Shown: in pieces, positions 49,208 through 57,693 of the stretch
Numbering within the stretch: the stretch's first letter is position 1
Layout: every line of letters starts with the position of its first letter
Origin: Streptomyces sp. NBC_01788
GTDB taxonomy: Bacteria; Actinomycetota; Actinomycetes; Streptomycetales; Streptomycetaceae
Assembly: GCF_035917575.1 (NCBI RefSeq)
Contig: NZ_CP109090.1
Location: 6,510,001 to 6,574,000 of the forward strand
DNA: 64,000 bases
Reading direction: 5' to 3'
Program-made: the position numbers and the translations under genes
The notes under the pieces: generated by a model
The model's input: only the letters and a program-made list of their open reading frames with translations
Told to the model about the DNA's origin: nothing
The model's database searches: none

Positions 49208-49532
49208 CGTTGACCTTCATGGTGTTCAGGTCCGTCACGGTCGACCGCAGGTCGCGGAAGCCGTATCCGAGGCCGCGCAGGGCGGTCTCCGCGCGGTCCT
49301 CGGCGATCGCGGCCGCCATCTCCTCGCCGTCGTCGGCGTCGCCGACCACGACGTAGCGCATCGAGAAGTGCTTCAGCGGGGACGGCTCGTACGACAGCGA
49401 GCCCTCCTCGGTGAACCGCATGCTGAGCATGCCGTGCTCGTCCGCCTCCGCGCGCAGCCGCTGCCGTGCCTCGTCGGTCAGTGCGTCCCAGGTGCCCCGG
49501 ACGATCACCCGGTAGGTGTGCTGCTCGCTCAT
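49185..49532 (-). CDS. DUF6204-like hypothetical protein
   Basis: 115 residues from MSEQHTYRVIVRG, chosen because GGAGATCCG stands directly upstream (a 7-codon longer frame exists). Contains TWDALTDEARQRLRAEADEH, HFSMRYVVVGDADDGEEMAA and a basic C-terminus. It matches, from memory, the Streptomyces family DUF6204; fold and role unknown. Confidence 0.6.
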   Translation of the reverse strand: MSEQHTYRVIVRGTWDALTDEARQRLRAEADEHGMLSMRFTEEGSLSYEPSPLKHFSMRYVVVGDADDGEEMAAAIAEDRAETALRGLGYGFRDLRSTVTDLNTMKVNVKRASRR

Positions 49533-49638
49533 CGGATCTCCGTACTTCTCCATGGTCGGCCGTGGCCCACAGGGGCCGACCGGCCGACTCTACGGCGCCC
49601 GCGACGCGCTGCCCACGGAATATCGCCGCGCCGCCCGC

Positions 49639-49986
49639 TCAGCCCCGGCGGTCCATGTACTCGTACACCGTGCCGTCCGGGTGCAGGGCGATCAGGTTGC
49701 GGCCGACCGGGGTGGGTACCGGCCCGGCCACGATCTGCGCGCCGAGTCCGGTCAGCACGCGGTGAGCCTCGTCGACGTCCTCCACGGCTATCGTCGCCGC
49801 GACCTTGCGCAGCACCTCCAGCTGCGACTCGGGGCCGCTCATCAGCAGGAAGCAGCCGACCGCGGCGACCTGGACGCCGGCCTGTTCGAAGCGGAGGGCT
49901 CTGGCTCCCGCGAGGCCTTCGTAGAAGGGGACGGCGGTGTCCAGATCGTTGACGCAGACGCGCAGGCTGGTTCCCAGAATCTCCAT
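49639..49986 (-). CDS. VOC-family (glyoxalase-like) protein
   Basis: 115 residues from MEILGTSLRVCVNDLDTAVP; longer frames upstream run into the divergent promoter. FYEGLAGA and the ending NLIALHPDGTVYEYMDRRG are typical of one-domain VOC proteins. Metal ligands are not fully clear. Substrate unknown; may be a dioxygenase-like or resistance-type protein. Confidence 0.8.
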   Translation of the reverse strand: MEILGTSLRVCVNDLDTAVPFYEGLAGARALRFEQAGVQVAAVGCFLLMSGPESQLEVLRKVAATIAVEDVDEAHRVLTGLGAQIVAGPVPTPVGRNLIALHPDGTVYEYMDRRG

Positions 49987-50111
49987 GCGTACGAGCGTAG
50001 TTGGGGGTGGCCCGGCAGGTGATCCTTTCACCGGATCGCCCGCGGGACCCACCTGCTCCGCCACATCCCCGGGCGGTGTTATGCGTACGCGTGTGCGGGT
50101 ACCCGCGCTGC

Positions 50112-50645
50112 ATGAAGGGCTTGGATCACTTGGAGCACTTGGACAAGCAACTGGTCGACGAACTGGCGCAGGTGGCGCGCGAGACGGTGCGCGACGAACT
50201 GCGCGAGCAGACCCGCAGGCAGCGTCGCACCGCGACGCTGTACGCCGCGTCCGGCGCCGTCGCCCTGTACGCGGGCGCGGCTCTCGCGCTCGCCGTGGGG
50301 CTGGCCCTCGCGATCGGCCTGCCCGGCTGGGCCGCCGCGCTGATCACCGCGGCGATCCTGGGCGCTGCGGCCTACGCGCTGCGTGAGGCCGCCCGCCCGT
50401 CGGCGTCGCACCCCGCACCGGGTCCCGGCACGCACTTCGGCGCCGACACGGGCGCCCAGCCGACGGGCGACACCGGCGCGACGACAGGCGCGGCCGGCCG
50501 GGCGGCGGGCGCGGCCGGTGAGGCGGCGGGCGCGGCATACCCGCCCACACCGCCGGCCCCGCCGGTCCCGCCCGCGCCTCCGGCCGGGACGACCCGTCCG
50601 GACCACCCCGGTGAGACCGACCCGGGACCGCAGCACCGGGCCTGA
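50112..50645 (+). CDS. Holin-X-like (phage holin family) membrane protein
   Basis: 177 residues. N-terminal amphipathic charged helix (HLEHLDKQLVDELAQVARET), two transmembrane segments at about 44-65 and 70-90, then a disordered Ala/Gly/Pro-rich tail (about 95-177). It matches chromosomal proteins called phage holin family protein (Holin-X) in actinobacteria, which are not part of a phage. The 3' end of its coding DNA is partly repeated in the downstream repeat tract. Confidence 0.7.
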   Translation: MKGLDHLEHLDKQLVDELAQVARETVRDELREQTRRQRRTATLYAASGAVALYAGAALALAVGLALAIGLPGWAAALITAAILGAAAYALREAARPSASHPAPGPGTHFGADTGAQPTGDTGATTGAAGRAAGAAGEAAGAAYPPTPPAPPVPPAPPAGTTRPDHPGETDPGPQHRA

Positions 50646-51260
50646 CCCCGCCCCGTTCCCCGTGGGCGGAGCCCGGGACACATGTCACCGGACGCCCGCC
50701 CCGCGAGGCCGGCCGGGTTCGCGGGGGCGCTGCCCTGCGGGCGGACGACTGGCACGTCTCGCCGGCCGTGCGGGCTCCGCGCCCGCACGGACGCCCTCGG
50801 CCTCCGGCGCGGGCCGCGTCCACGGGCGGGGCGCCGGGCCGGGGCGTGGCGAGGCGAGGCACTCGCGCTCCAGGATTGGCCTGGGACCGCGGCACCCCGG
50901 CGTGCCACCCTCGCGCGTTCCTGTGGGCGGAGCCCGGACGAATGTCACCGGGAGCCCGCTCGCGAGGCCGGCCCGGGTTCGGGGGCGGTGCCCTGCGGGC
51001 GGACGGCCGCCCTCGGCCTCCGGCGCGGGCCGCGTCCACGGGCGGGGCGCCGGGCCGGGGCGTGGCGAGGCGAGGCACTCGCGCTCCAGGGTCGGCGTGC
51101 ACCAGCCCGCGGCCCGACCCGGGAGGCCCGCGGGTCCGACCCGGGGCCTCAGCACCGGGCCTGACACCCGCTCGCGTTCCCGTGGGCAGAGCCCGGACGA
51201 ATGTCACGGCGCGCCCGCCCGCGAGGCCGGCCGGGTTCGCGCGGCGGCGCCCTGCGGGCA
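50623..51260. repeat. Degenerate ~250-bp tandem repeat tract
   Basis: Recognisable units recur at about 50671, 50923 and 51182, each containing GTGGGCGGAGCCCGG or a variant, ATGTCAC, GCGAGGCCGGCC and a CCCTGCGGGC block. The end of the Holin-X-like gene (CAGCACCGGGCCTGA, about 50631) reappears at about 51147. No convincing gene is in 50646-51596; the remainder (51261-51596) holds only the promoter region of the NDH-2 gene. All frames are open because of the extreme GC content, not because of coding. Confidence 0.7.
50793..51090. repeat. Pair of identical 82-bp direct repeats
   Basis: Copies at 50793-50874 and 51009-51090 are identical over 82 bp, 216 bp apart. Such identity in a tract otherwise about 80 percent similar suggests recent duplication or gene-conversion-like exchange. 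Confidence 0.75.
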
Positions 51261-51596
51261 GCGTGCGCGGCCTGGAGGCGGAGGCTCGGATCGCCTTGGG
51301 GCAGCGCGTCGGCTGTGTGGGCTCCGCGCTCGGCGGCGACCTGTCGTGTTGGCCTGCGGGCGATGCGCCGGACGACTGACGCCTGGGCGCCCGTTCGCCG
51401 GGACAGGCGGCGGGCGTCTGCTCGTGTCCCACCGCGATCTTGGTCGGCGGGGGCCGTCCGCGTTTCGCCGCAGGCCCCGGGACAGCGGGAGCGTGTCCGC
51501 GGCCTGCCGCGGCCCCCGACGCGGAAGTTTGGGGGTTTCGGGCAGGGGGACGCGGAAGGTCCCGTACCAGGTATGCGACCGCGCCGGAGGCGAACC

Positions 51597-53045
51597 GTGA
51601 GTCGACCCCGCATCGTGATCGTCGGTGCCGGCTTCGCCGGCTACCGCGCGGCCCGGACCCTGTCGAGGATGTCCCGGGGCAAGGCCGACATCACCCTGCT
51701 GAACCCGACCGACTACTTCCTGTACCTGCCCCTGCTGCCCCAGGTCGCCGTGGGCATCCTGGAGCCGCGCCGGACCGCCGTCTCCCTCGCCGGCTCGCTG
51801 CGCCACGTACGGCTGGTACTCGGCGAGGCCCACGGCATCGACCTGGACGCCCGCACCGTGCACTACACCGACCCCGAGAACGGCGAGGGCACCCTGGCCT
51901 ACGACCGGCTGGTGCTCGCCGTCGGCAGCGTCAACAAGCTGCTGCCGATCCCCGGCGTCGCCGAGCACGCGCACGGCTTCCGCGGTCTGCCCGAGGCCCT
52001 GTACCTGCGGGACCACATGACCCGCCAGATCGAACTGGCCAGCAGCGAGGACGACCCCGAGACCTGCGCGGCCCGCCGCACGTTCGTCGTCGTGGGCGCC
52101 GGCTACACCGGCACCGAGGTCGCCGCGCACGGCATGATGTTCACCGACTCGCTGGTGCGCCGGCACCCGCCCCGGCGGGACATCCGGCCTCGCTGGCTGC
52201 TGCTGGACATCGCACCCCGGGTACTGCCCGAGCTGGACGAACGGCTCTCGGCCACCGCCGACCGCGTGCTGCGGCGGCGCGGCGTCGAGGTGCGCATGGG
52301 CACCTCCGTGAAGGAGGCCACGCACGAGGGCGTGCTGCTGACGGACGGCGAGTTCGTCCGCAGCCGCACGCTCGTGTGGTGCGTCGGCGTACGGCCCGAC
52401 CCGCTCGTGGAGAGCGCCGGGCAGCCGCTGGAGAGGGGGCGGCTCGTCGTCGACCCCTTCCTCCAGGTGCCGGGGCGGCCGGACGTGTTCGCGTGCGGGG
52501 ACGCCGCCGCCGTGCCCGACCTGGACAACCCCGGCCGGTACACCCCGATGACCGCCCAGCACGCCTGGCGGCAGGGCAGGACCGCCGCGGTCAACGTCGC
52601 CGCCTCCCTCGGCGTCGGCGAGGCCCGCCCCTACCGCCACCGCGACCTGGGCTTCGTCGTGGACCTGGGCGGTGCGCAGGCCGCCGCTGACCCCCTCGGC
52701 GTTCCGCTGTCCGGGCCGGTGGCGGGCGCGGTCACCCGCGCCTACCACCTCGCGGCGATGCCCGGGAACCGGGTCCGGGTGGCCGCGGACTGGCTGCTGG
52801 ACGCCGTACTGCCGCGCCAGTCCGTCCAGTTGGGCCTCGTTCGGTCCTGGTCCGTGCCCCTGGACACGGCCTCCCCGGAGCTGGCACGAGTGCCGGGCGG
52901 CAACGAGCAGCGGGCGAGGCCGCCGGCCACCTCGGGCCTGGCCGGTGAGCCCGCGAGCGACGCTCCCGGCGACGGGACCACCGGGAGCCACCCCGCCCCC
53001 GGCCCGGTCAAGCGAGACGACATACCCGCGGAAGGAGACTCATGA
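51597..53045 (+). CDS. Type II NADH dehydrogenase-like flavoprotein
   Basis: 482 residues, GTG after GCCGGAGG. FAD-binding IVIVGAGFAGYRAA (residues 6-19), NAD-binding FVVVGAGYTGTEVAA (about 163-177), and FACGDAAAV (about 299-307) for the second FAD contact. Together these are the NDH-2 layout. NDH-2 transfers electrons from NADH to quinone without pumping protons. The last 60 residues are a disordered Pro/Gly/Ala tail. Start and stop overlap (ATGA) with the transketolase gene, an unusual pairing. Confidence 0.87.
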   Translation: MSRPRIVIVGAGFAGYRAARTLSRMSRGKADITLLNPTDYFLYLPLLPQVAVGILEPRRTAVSLAGSLRHVRLVLGEAHGIDLDARTVHYTDPENGEGTLAYDRLVLAVGSVNKLLPIPGVAEHAHGFRGLPEALYLRDHMTRQIELASSEDDPETCAARRTFVVVGAGYTGTEVAAHGMMFTDSLVRRHPPRRDIRPRWLLLDIAPRVLPELDERLSATADRVLRRRGVEVRMGTSVKEATHEGVLLTDGEFVRSRTLVWCVGVRPDPLVESAGQPLERGRLVVDPFLQVPGRPDVFACGDAAAVPDLDNPGRYTPMTAQHAWRQGRTAAVNVAASLGVGEARPYRHRDLGFVVDLGGAQAAADPLGVPLSGPVAGAVTRAYHLAAMPGNRVRVAADWLLDAVLPRQSVQLGLVRSWSVPLDTASPELARVPGGNEQRARPPATSGLAGEPASDAPGDGTTGSHPAPGPVKRDDIPAEGDS

Positions 53046-54889
53046 ACACCGACGAACTCGTCGAACTCGGCCAGCAGCTGCGCGTCGACAGCGTGCGCGC
53101 CGCCGCCGCGGCGGGCTCCGGGCACCCCACGTCCTCCATGTCCGCCGCCGACATCATGGCGGTCCTGCTGGCGAACCATCTCCGCTACGACTTCGACCAG
53201 CCCGAGCACCCCGGCAACGACCGCTTCGTCCTGTCCAAGGGACACGCCTCCCCGCTGCTGTACTCCGCCTACAAGGCGGCGGGCGCCATCGACGACGAGG
53301 AACTGCTCACCTTCCGCAAGCTGGGCAGCCGCCTGGAGGGGCACCCCACCCCGCAACGGCTGCCGTGGGTGGAGACCGCGACCGGATCCCTCGGCCAGGG
53401 CCTGCCCATCGGCGTCGGGATCGCGCTCAGCGGTAAGCGCCTCGACCACGCCGACTACCGGGTGTGGGTGGTGTGCGGGGACAGCGAGCTGGCCGAGGGT
53501 TCCATCTGGGAGGCCGCCGAGCACGCCGGGTACGAGCACCTGGACAACCTGACCGTGATCCTCGACGTCAACCGGCTGGGCCAGCGCGGCCCCACCCGGC
53601 ACGGCCACGACCTGGACGCCTACGCCCGCCGCTTCCGGGCCTTCGACTGGCACACGATCGAGATCGAGGGCCACGACGTGGACGCCGTCGACCGCGCCCT
53701 CGGCGAGGCCGTCTCCACGAAGGGGCAGCCCACCGCGATCATCGCCCGCACCTTCAAGGGCAGGGGCGTCAGGGACGCCGAGGACCGCGAGGGCCTGCAC
53801 GGCAAACCGCTGAAGGACCCCGACGAGGCGATCGAGGAGCTCGGCGGGGTCCGGAACATCCGCGTCCACGTGCACGAGCCCGGCTCGGTCCGCGCGCTGC
53901 ACGCCGTGGGCGACGGCAGCCTCGAACTGCCCCGCTGGGACAAGGGTGAGGAGGTCGCCACCCGCGACGCCTACGGGCAGGCGCTCGCCGCGCTCGGCAC
54001 CGCGCGCGGCGAGGTCGTGGCTCTCGACGGCGAGGTCGGCGACTCCACCCGCGCGGAGTTCTTCGCCAAGGAGCACCCCGAGCGCTACTTCGAGTGCTAC
54101 ATCGCCGAACAGCAGATGGTCGCCGCCGCTGTCGGGATGGCCCGGCGCGGCTGGGTGCCGTACGCCTCGACGTTCGCGGCCTTCCTGACCCGCGCGCACG
54201 ACTTCGTGCGGATGGCCGCCGTCAGCGGCTCCGGCATCAACCTCAACGGCTCCCACGCGGGCACGGCGATCGGCGAGGACGGGCCCAGCCAGATGGGCCT
54301 GGAGGACCTGGCGATGATGCGTGCCGTGCACGGCTCGACCGTGCTCTACCCGTGCGACGCCAACCAGACCGCCGAGCTCGTCGCGCGGATGGCCGACCTG
54401 GACGGCGTCCGCTATCTGCGCACCTCGCGCGGGGCCGGCCCGGTGCTCTACGGGCCCGAGGAGGACTTCCCGGTGGGCGGCAGCAAGGTGCTGCGCTCCT
54501 CCGCGCGGGACCGGCTGACCGTCGTCGCCGCGGGTGTCACCCTGCACGAGGCGCTCGCCGCCGCGGACATCCTCGGCCGGGACGGCATCGCGGTCCGGGT
54601 GATCGACCTCTACTCCGTCAAGCCGGTCGACCAGGAGACGCTCCGGAAGGCCGCCGAGGACACCGGCTGCCTGCTCACCGTGGAGGACCACCACCCGGAG
54701 GGCGGCCTCGGCGACGCCGTGCTCGACGCCTTCACCGACGGACGCCCGGTGCCGCGCCTGGTGCGCCTCGCCGTCCGGGACATGCCGGGCTCGGCCTCGC
54801 CCGCCGAGCAGCTGCACGCCGCGGGCATCGACGCCGAGTCGATCGCGGCCGCCGCGCGGCTGATGGTGGAGGAGGCGGTCGTGCGGTGA
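53042..54889 (+). CDS. Transketolase
   Basis: 615 residues, close to the mammalian-type (shorter) transketolase. ThDP/metal motif: GDSELAEGSIWEAAEHAGYE...DVNR (about 144-180). GSGHPTSSMS (about 25-34) and KGHASPLLY mark substrate-binding. ECYIAEQQM has the catalytic Glu in the pyrimidine domain (about 358-366). The C-terminal domain starts near 480. Chromosomal Streptomyces tkt is normally about 695 residues, so this is a second type. It links sugar phosphates with the NDH-2 gene in one transcript; precise role unknown. Confidence 0.88.
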   Translation: MNTDELVELGQQLRVDSVRAAAAAGSGHPTSSMSAADIMAVLLANHLRYDFDQPEHPGNDRFVLSKGHASPLLYSAYKAAGAIDDEELLTFRKLGSRLEGHPTPQRLPWVETATGSLGQGLPIGVGIALSGKRLDHADYRVWVVCGDSELAEGSIWEAAEHAGYEHLDNLTVILDVNRLGQRGPTRHGHDLDAYARRFRAFDWHTIEIEGHDVDAVDRALGEAVSTKGQPTAIIARTFKGRGVRDAEDREGLHGKPLKDPDEAIEELGGVRNIRVHVHEPGSVRALHAVGDGSLELPRWDKGEEVATRDAYGQALAALGTARGEVVALDGEVGDSTRAEFFAKEHPERYFECYIAEQQMVAAAVGMARRGWVPYASTFAAFLTRAHDFVRMAAVSGSGINLNGSHAGTAIGEDGPSQMGLEDLAMMRAVHGSTVLYPCDANQTAELVARMADLDGVRYLRTSRGAGPVLYGPEEDFPVGGSKVLRSSARDRLTVVAAGVTLHEALAAADILGRDGIAVRVIDLYSVKPVDQETLRKAAEDTGCLLTVEDHHPEGGLGDAVLDAFTDGRPVPRLVRLAVRDMPGSASPAEQLHAAGIDAESIAAAARLMVEEAVVR

Positions 54890-54917
54890 GTGGCGGGAGT
54901 GACGAGAGTGAGGGGCC

Positions 54918-54930
54918 GCGCACGGTGCGC
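54918..54930. promoter_or_regulatory. Palindrome upstream of the gas vesicle cluster
   Basis: GCGCAC-g-GTGCGC, 106 bp before gvpO, in the 146-bp gap after transketolase. It may be an operator or part of a transketolase terminator. Confidence 0.3.
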
Positions 54931-55035
54931 ACCGGCCGCGGTCCCAGGGGATCCCGCCCCCGTGTGTAAGAGACGTCCGCGCTCGCGCAGGTTTGGCCGT
55001 GGAGGTTGCGGCCACCCGAAGGAGAAGAGGTGGCC

Positions 55036-55365
55036 ATGGTGAAGAAGGACAACACCGCGGAGTCGCAGGGCTCGGGAGAGCCGGTGTCCCGGCCGCGGCC
55101 GATGGAGGTGCTGCGTGAGGCGCGGGCCCAGTTCGCCGAGTTGACGGGTCTGACCCCCGAGTCGGTGACGACCTTCGAGCAGACGGAGGACGGCTGGTCG
55201 CTGGAGATCGAGGTCCTGGAACTGGCCCGGGTGCCGGACACCATGAGCCTCATGGCGAGCTACCAGGTCGACCTCGACCCGGAGGGGCAGCTCACCGGGT
55301 ACCGGCGGCTGCACCGCTACGAACGCGGACGCTCCGACGCCCGCCGCTCCGGCGGCGGCCGCTGA
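55036..55365 (+). CDS. gvpO: Gas vesicle protein GvpO
   Basis: 109 residues from ATG 55036, preceded by GAGAAGAGG. The conserved core is PMEVLREARAQFAELTGLTP ... WSLEIEVLELARVPDTMSLMASY and the YQVDLDPEGQLTGYRRLHRY ending, followed by a basic tail. First gene of the gvp cluster. GvpO is essential or regulatory in halophilic archaea; its role in Streptomyces is not established. Confidence 0.9.
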   Translation: MVKKDNTAESQGSGEPVSRPRPMEVLREARAQFAELTGLTPESVTTFEQTEDGWSLEIEVLELARVPDTMSLMASYQVDLDPEGQLTGYRRLHRYERGRSDARRSGGGR

Positions 55366-55414
55366 GGCGGAACAAAGCCTCATACACAGACAACAGACGA
55401 GGAGTGCGGTTGGC

Positions 55415-55846
55415 ATGACCGTTGTCCCGGCACAGACGTCCGGCGGCGGAGGCGGCAGCAGCGGCCTGTACGACGTCCTGGAACTCGTTCTCGACAGGGG
55501 GCTGGTGATCGACGCGTTCGTGCGGGTCTCGCTGGTCGGTATCGAGATCCTGAAGATCGACGTGCGGGTCGTCGTCGCGAGCGTCGACACCTACCTGCGC
55601 TTCGCCGAGGCCTGCAACCGGCTCGACCTGGAAGCGGGCCCCCGCAAGGCTCCGGGCCTGCCCGATCTGGTGGGCGAGGTCACCGAGTCCGGCGCGCGCG
55701 GCAAGGCGAAGGGGGCGTTGTCGGGGGCGGCGCAGACCGTTTCCGACGCCTTCCAGCAGGCCCGTGACGAGCGCTCGGGTGAGGGCGAGGGGCGGCCGCG
55801 GGCGCGCAAGGCGGCGCCGACCCGTCGGAAGGAGGAGCAGGAGTGA
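55415..55846 (+). CDS. gvpA: Gas vesicle structural protein GvpA
   Basis: 143 residues. The GvpA core is at about 17-70: SGLYDVLELVLDRGLVIDAF, then VRVSLVGIEILKIDVRVVVA and SVDTYLRFAEA. This hydrophobic protein forms the ribbed shell. The tail (about 75-143; charged, Lys/Arg/Glu-rich) is much longer than in typical GvpA (about 70-75 residues), as is usual in Streptomyces. Preceded by GAGGAG. Confidence 0.92.
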   Translation: MTVVPAQTSGGGGGSSGLYDVLELVLDRGLVIDAFVRVSLVGIEILKIDVRVVVASVDTYLRFAEACNRLDLEAGPRKAPGLPDLVGEVTESGARGKAKGALSGAAQTVSDAFQQARDERSGEGEGRPRARKAAPTRRKEEQE

Positions 55847-56616
55847 GCACGTATGTGTACGGGATCACGGCCGCCTCGGATATGTCGTCGCTGCCCGAGG
55901 AGTTGGGCGGGGTGGGCGAGCCGGCGCGGCCGGTGCGGGTGCTGACGGCGGCTGGGCTGGCCGCGGTGGTCAGTGACGCGCCGGAGGGGTTGCGGCCCAA
56001 GCGGCGCGACCTGCTCGCGCATCAGGCGGTGCTCAGTGAGATGGGCGCGGGCCGGTGTGTGCTGCCGATGCGGTTCGGCAGTGTCGCTCCGGACGACGAG
56101 GCGGTCACGAGTGTGCTCGCCGAACGCGCCGAGCATTACCGGGAGAGGTTGGGGGCGTTGGAGGGCAGGGTCGAGTACAACGTCAAGGGCAGTCATGTCG
56201 AGGACGCGGTGCTGCACCGGGTGATGGCCGAGAACCCGGAGATCCGGGGCATGGCGGAGGCCAACCGGCGTGCAGGTGGCGGTAGTTACGAGGACAAGAT
56301 CCGCCTCGGTGAGATGGTCGCCGCGGCCGTGCAGGCCCGTGAGGCGGAGGACGCCCGCGAGGTGGTGCACGCTCTGGAGCCGCTCGCCGCCGCGGTCAGC
56401 GACGGCCCGCCGTCCACCGGCTGGCTGGTCAACACGTCGTTCCTGGTGGACCGGGAGGCGGCGGAGGAGTTCGTGACCGCCGTCGAGCGGGCCCGCAAGG
56501 ACCTGCCCCACCTCGATCTGCGCGTCAACGGGCCGCTGCCGCCGTACAGCTTCGTCGAACCCGGCCCCGCCGAGCCCGCGAGCACCACGGCGGGGGCCGA
56601 CGCGGGAGCGGAGTGA
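55843..56616 (+). CDS. gvpF: Gas vesicle protein GvpF
   Basis: 257 residues, GTGA overlap with gvpA. N-terminal STYVYGITAAS and VLPMRFGSVAPDDEAVTSVL are diagnostic of GvpL/GvpF. NTSFLVDREAAEEFVTAVER is the second conserved block. GvpF interacts with GvpA and is thought to prevent its aggregation before shell assembly. Confidence 0.93.
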   Translation: MSTYVYGITAASDMSSLPEELGGVGEPARPVRVLTAAGLAAVVSDAPEGLRPKRRDLLAHQAVLSEMGAGRCVLPMRFGSVAPDDEAVTSVLAERAEHYRERLGALEGRVEYNVKGSHVEDAVLHRVMAENPEIRGMAEANRRAGGGSYEDKIRLGEMVAAAVQAREAEDAREVVHALEPLAAAVSDGPPSTGWLVNTSFLVDREAAEEFVTAVERARKDLPHLDLRVNGPLPPYSFVEPGPAEPASTTAGADAGAE

Positions 56617-56620
56617 CGCC

Positions 56621-56884
56621 ATGGGACTCATCTCCGAGGTGCTGCTGCTGCCGCTCGCACCGGCGCGCGCAAGCGGCTGGGCGATCAGGCAGGTACTGCG
56701 CGAAGCCGAGCGCATCTACTACGACCCGGCCACGGTACGGGCCGAACTGGCGCGGTTGGAAGAGCAGTTGGAGGCGAGCGAGATAACCGAGGAGGAATAC
56801 GACCGCCGGGAGGACGAGCTCCTGGACCGGCTGGAGACCGGCATGCGCGGGGGCCCGGGGACAGGCGAGGGGACGGCACGATGA
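56621..56884 (+). CDS. gvpG: Gas vesicle protein GvpG
   Basis: 87 residues. MGLISEVLLLPLAPARASGW then an alpha-helical LARLEEQLEASEITEEEYDR that is typical of GvpG. An accessory assembly protein, 4 bp after gvpF. Its stop overlaps the start of gvpY. Confidence 0.92.
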   Translation: MGLISEVLLLPLAPARASGWAIRQVLREAERIYYDPATVRAELARLEEQLEASEITEEEYDRREDELLDRLETGMRGGPGTGEGTAR

Positions 56885-57693
56885 ATCGAGTGGCACTCGG
56901 CCTCGCGGTAGGGGCCGGCTACCTCCTGGGACGGACCAAGAAAGCGAAATTCGCCCTCGCCGTGGGCAGCATGGTGGCGGGCAAGAAGCTGAACCTCGGT
57001 CCGCGCGGAATCGCGGACCTGGTCAACCAGCAGCTGATGAACAACCCGCAGTTCAAGGAGATCGGGGACCAGCTGCGCCAGGAACTGCGGGGCGTCGGCA
57101 AGGCGGCTTCGGGGGCCCTGGTCGAACGGCAGATGACCGCGCTCGCCGACCGGCTGCACGAGCGGACCGCCCAGGTCCGTGACGAACTCGCCGGCGTCGT
57201 GCCGCAACCTGACGAGCCTGACGAGGGGGAGCGCGAGGAGGAGACCGAGGGGGAGCGCGAGGAGGAGACCGAGGGGGAGCGCGAGGAGGAGACCGAGGGG
57301 GAGCGCGAGGAGGAGACCGAGGGGGAGCGCGAGGAGGAGACCGAGGGGGAGGACGGGTACGAGGACCGGGAGGGCCGCGAGGCCGAGGAGGAGACCGGGG
57401 GCGAGGCCGGGAACCAGGGTGCGCCGGCGCGGAAGGAAGCGGCGAGGAAGGCCCCCGCGAAGGAGGGGCCGACGAAGAGGGCTCCCACCAGGCAGACCGC
57501 GAAGAAGGCATCGGCGGATGCGCCGGCCGGGAAGGAAGCGGCGAGGAAGGCGCCCGCGAAGAAGGCCCCCGCCAAGAAGGCGGCGGCGACGAAGGCCGCG
57601 GCAGGCAGGACGGCCGCGAAGAAGACCGCCGCTCCCGGCGGCGCGACCCGTGCCGCCCGCTCCCGGCGGCCGAAGGGTGGTGGTGACCGATGA
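56881..57693 (+). CDS. gvpY: Gas vesicle-associated protein GvpY
   Basis: 270 residues. N-terminal region (1-110; GLAVGAGYLLGRTKKAKFAL, KLNLGPRGIADLVNQQLMN) is the conserved part and has a short hydrophobic segment. Then five exact copies of EREEETEG (residues about 117-156), another acidic stretch, and a Lys/Ala-rich, histone H1-like tail (KKAPAKKAAATKAAAGRTAA). Acidic and basic blocks in one protein suggest electrostatic association. Assigned by position between gvpG and gvpZ. Function unknown. Confidence 0.82.
   Translation: MNRVALGLAVGAGYLLGRTKKAKFALAVGSMVAGKKLNLGPRGIADLVNQQLMNNPQFKEIGDQLRQELRGVGKAASGALVERQMTALADRLHERTAQVRDELAGVVPQPDEPDEGEREEETEGEREEETEGEREEETEGEREEETEGEREEETEGEDGYEDREGREAEEETGGEAGNQGAPARKEAARKAPAKEGPTKRAPTRQTAKKASADAPAGKEAARKAPAKKAPAKKAAATKAAAGRTAAKKTAAPGGATRAARSRRPKGGGDR
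57229..57348 (+). repeat. Five exact 24-bp repeats in gvpY
   Basis: Each unit encodes EREEETEG and all five are identical at DNA level, so copy number may vary between strains. Confidence 0.9.

Noticed and set aside
50112..50645. Holin-X-like gene as evidence for a second prophage
   Set aside because: This family is common in actinobacterial chromosomes, and no other phage gene is near.
50344..51600. Several 160-400 codon frames on both strands in the repeat tract
   Set aside because: All frames are open because of high GC and repetition; sequence is Arg/Pro/Gly low complexity with no ribosome site.
57228..57350. Repeat array considered as CRISPR
   Set aside because: Units are contiguous without spacers and in frame with gvpY, so it is a coding microsatellite-type repeat.
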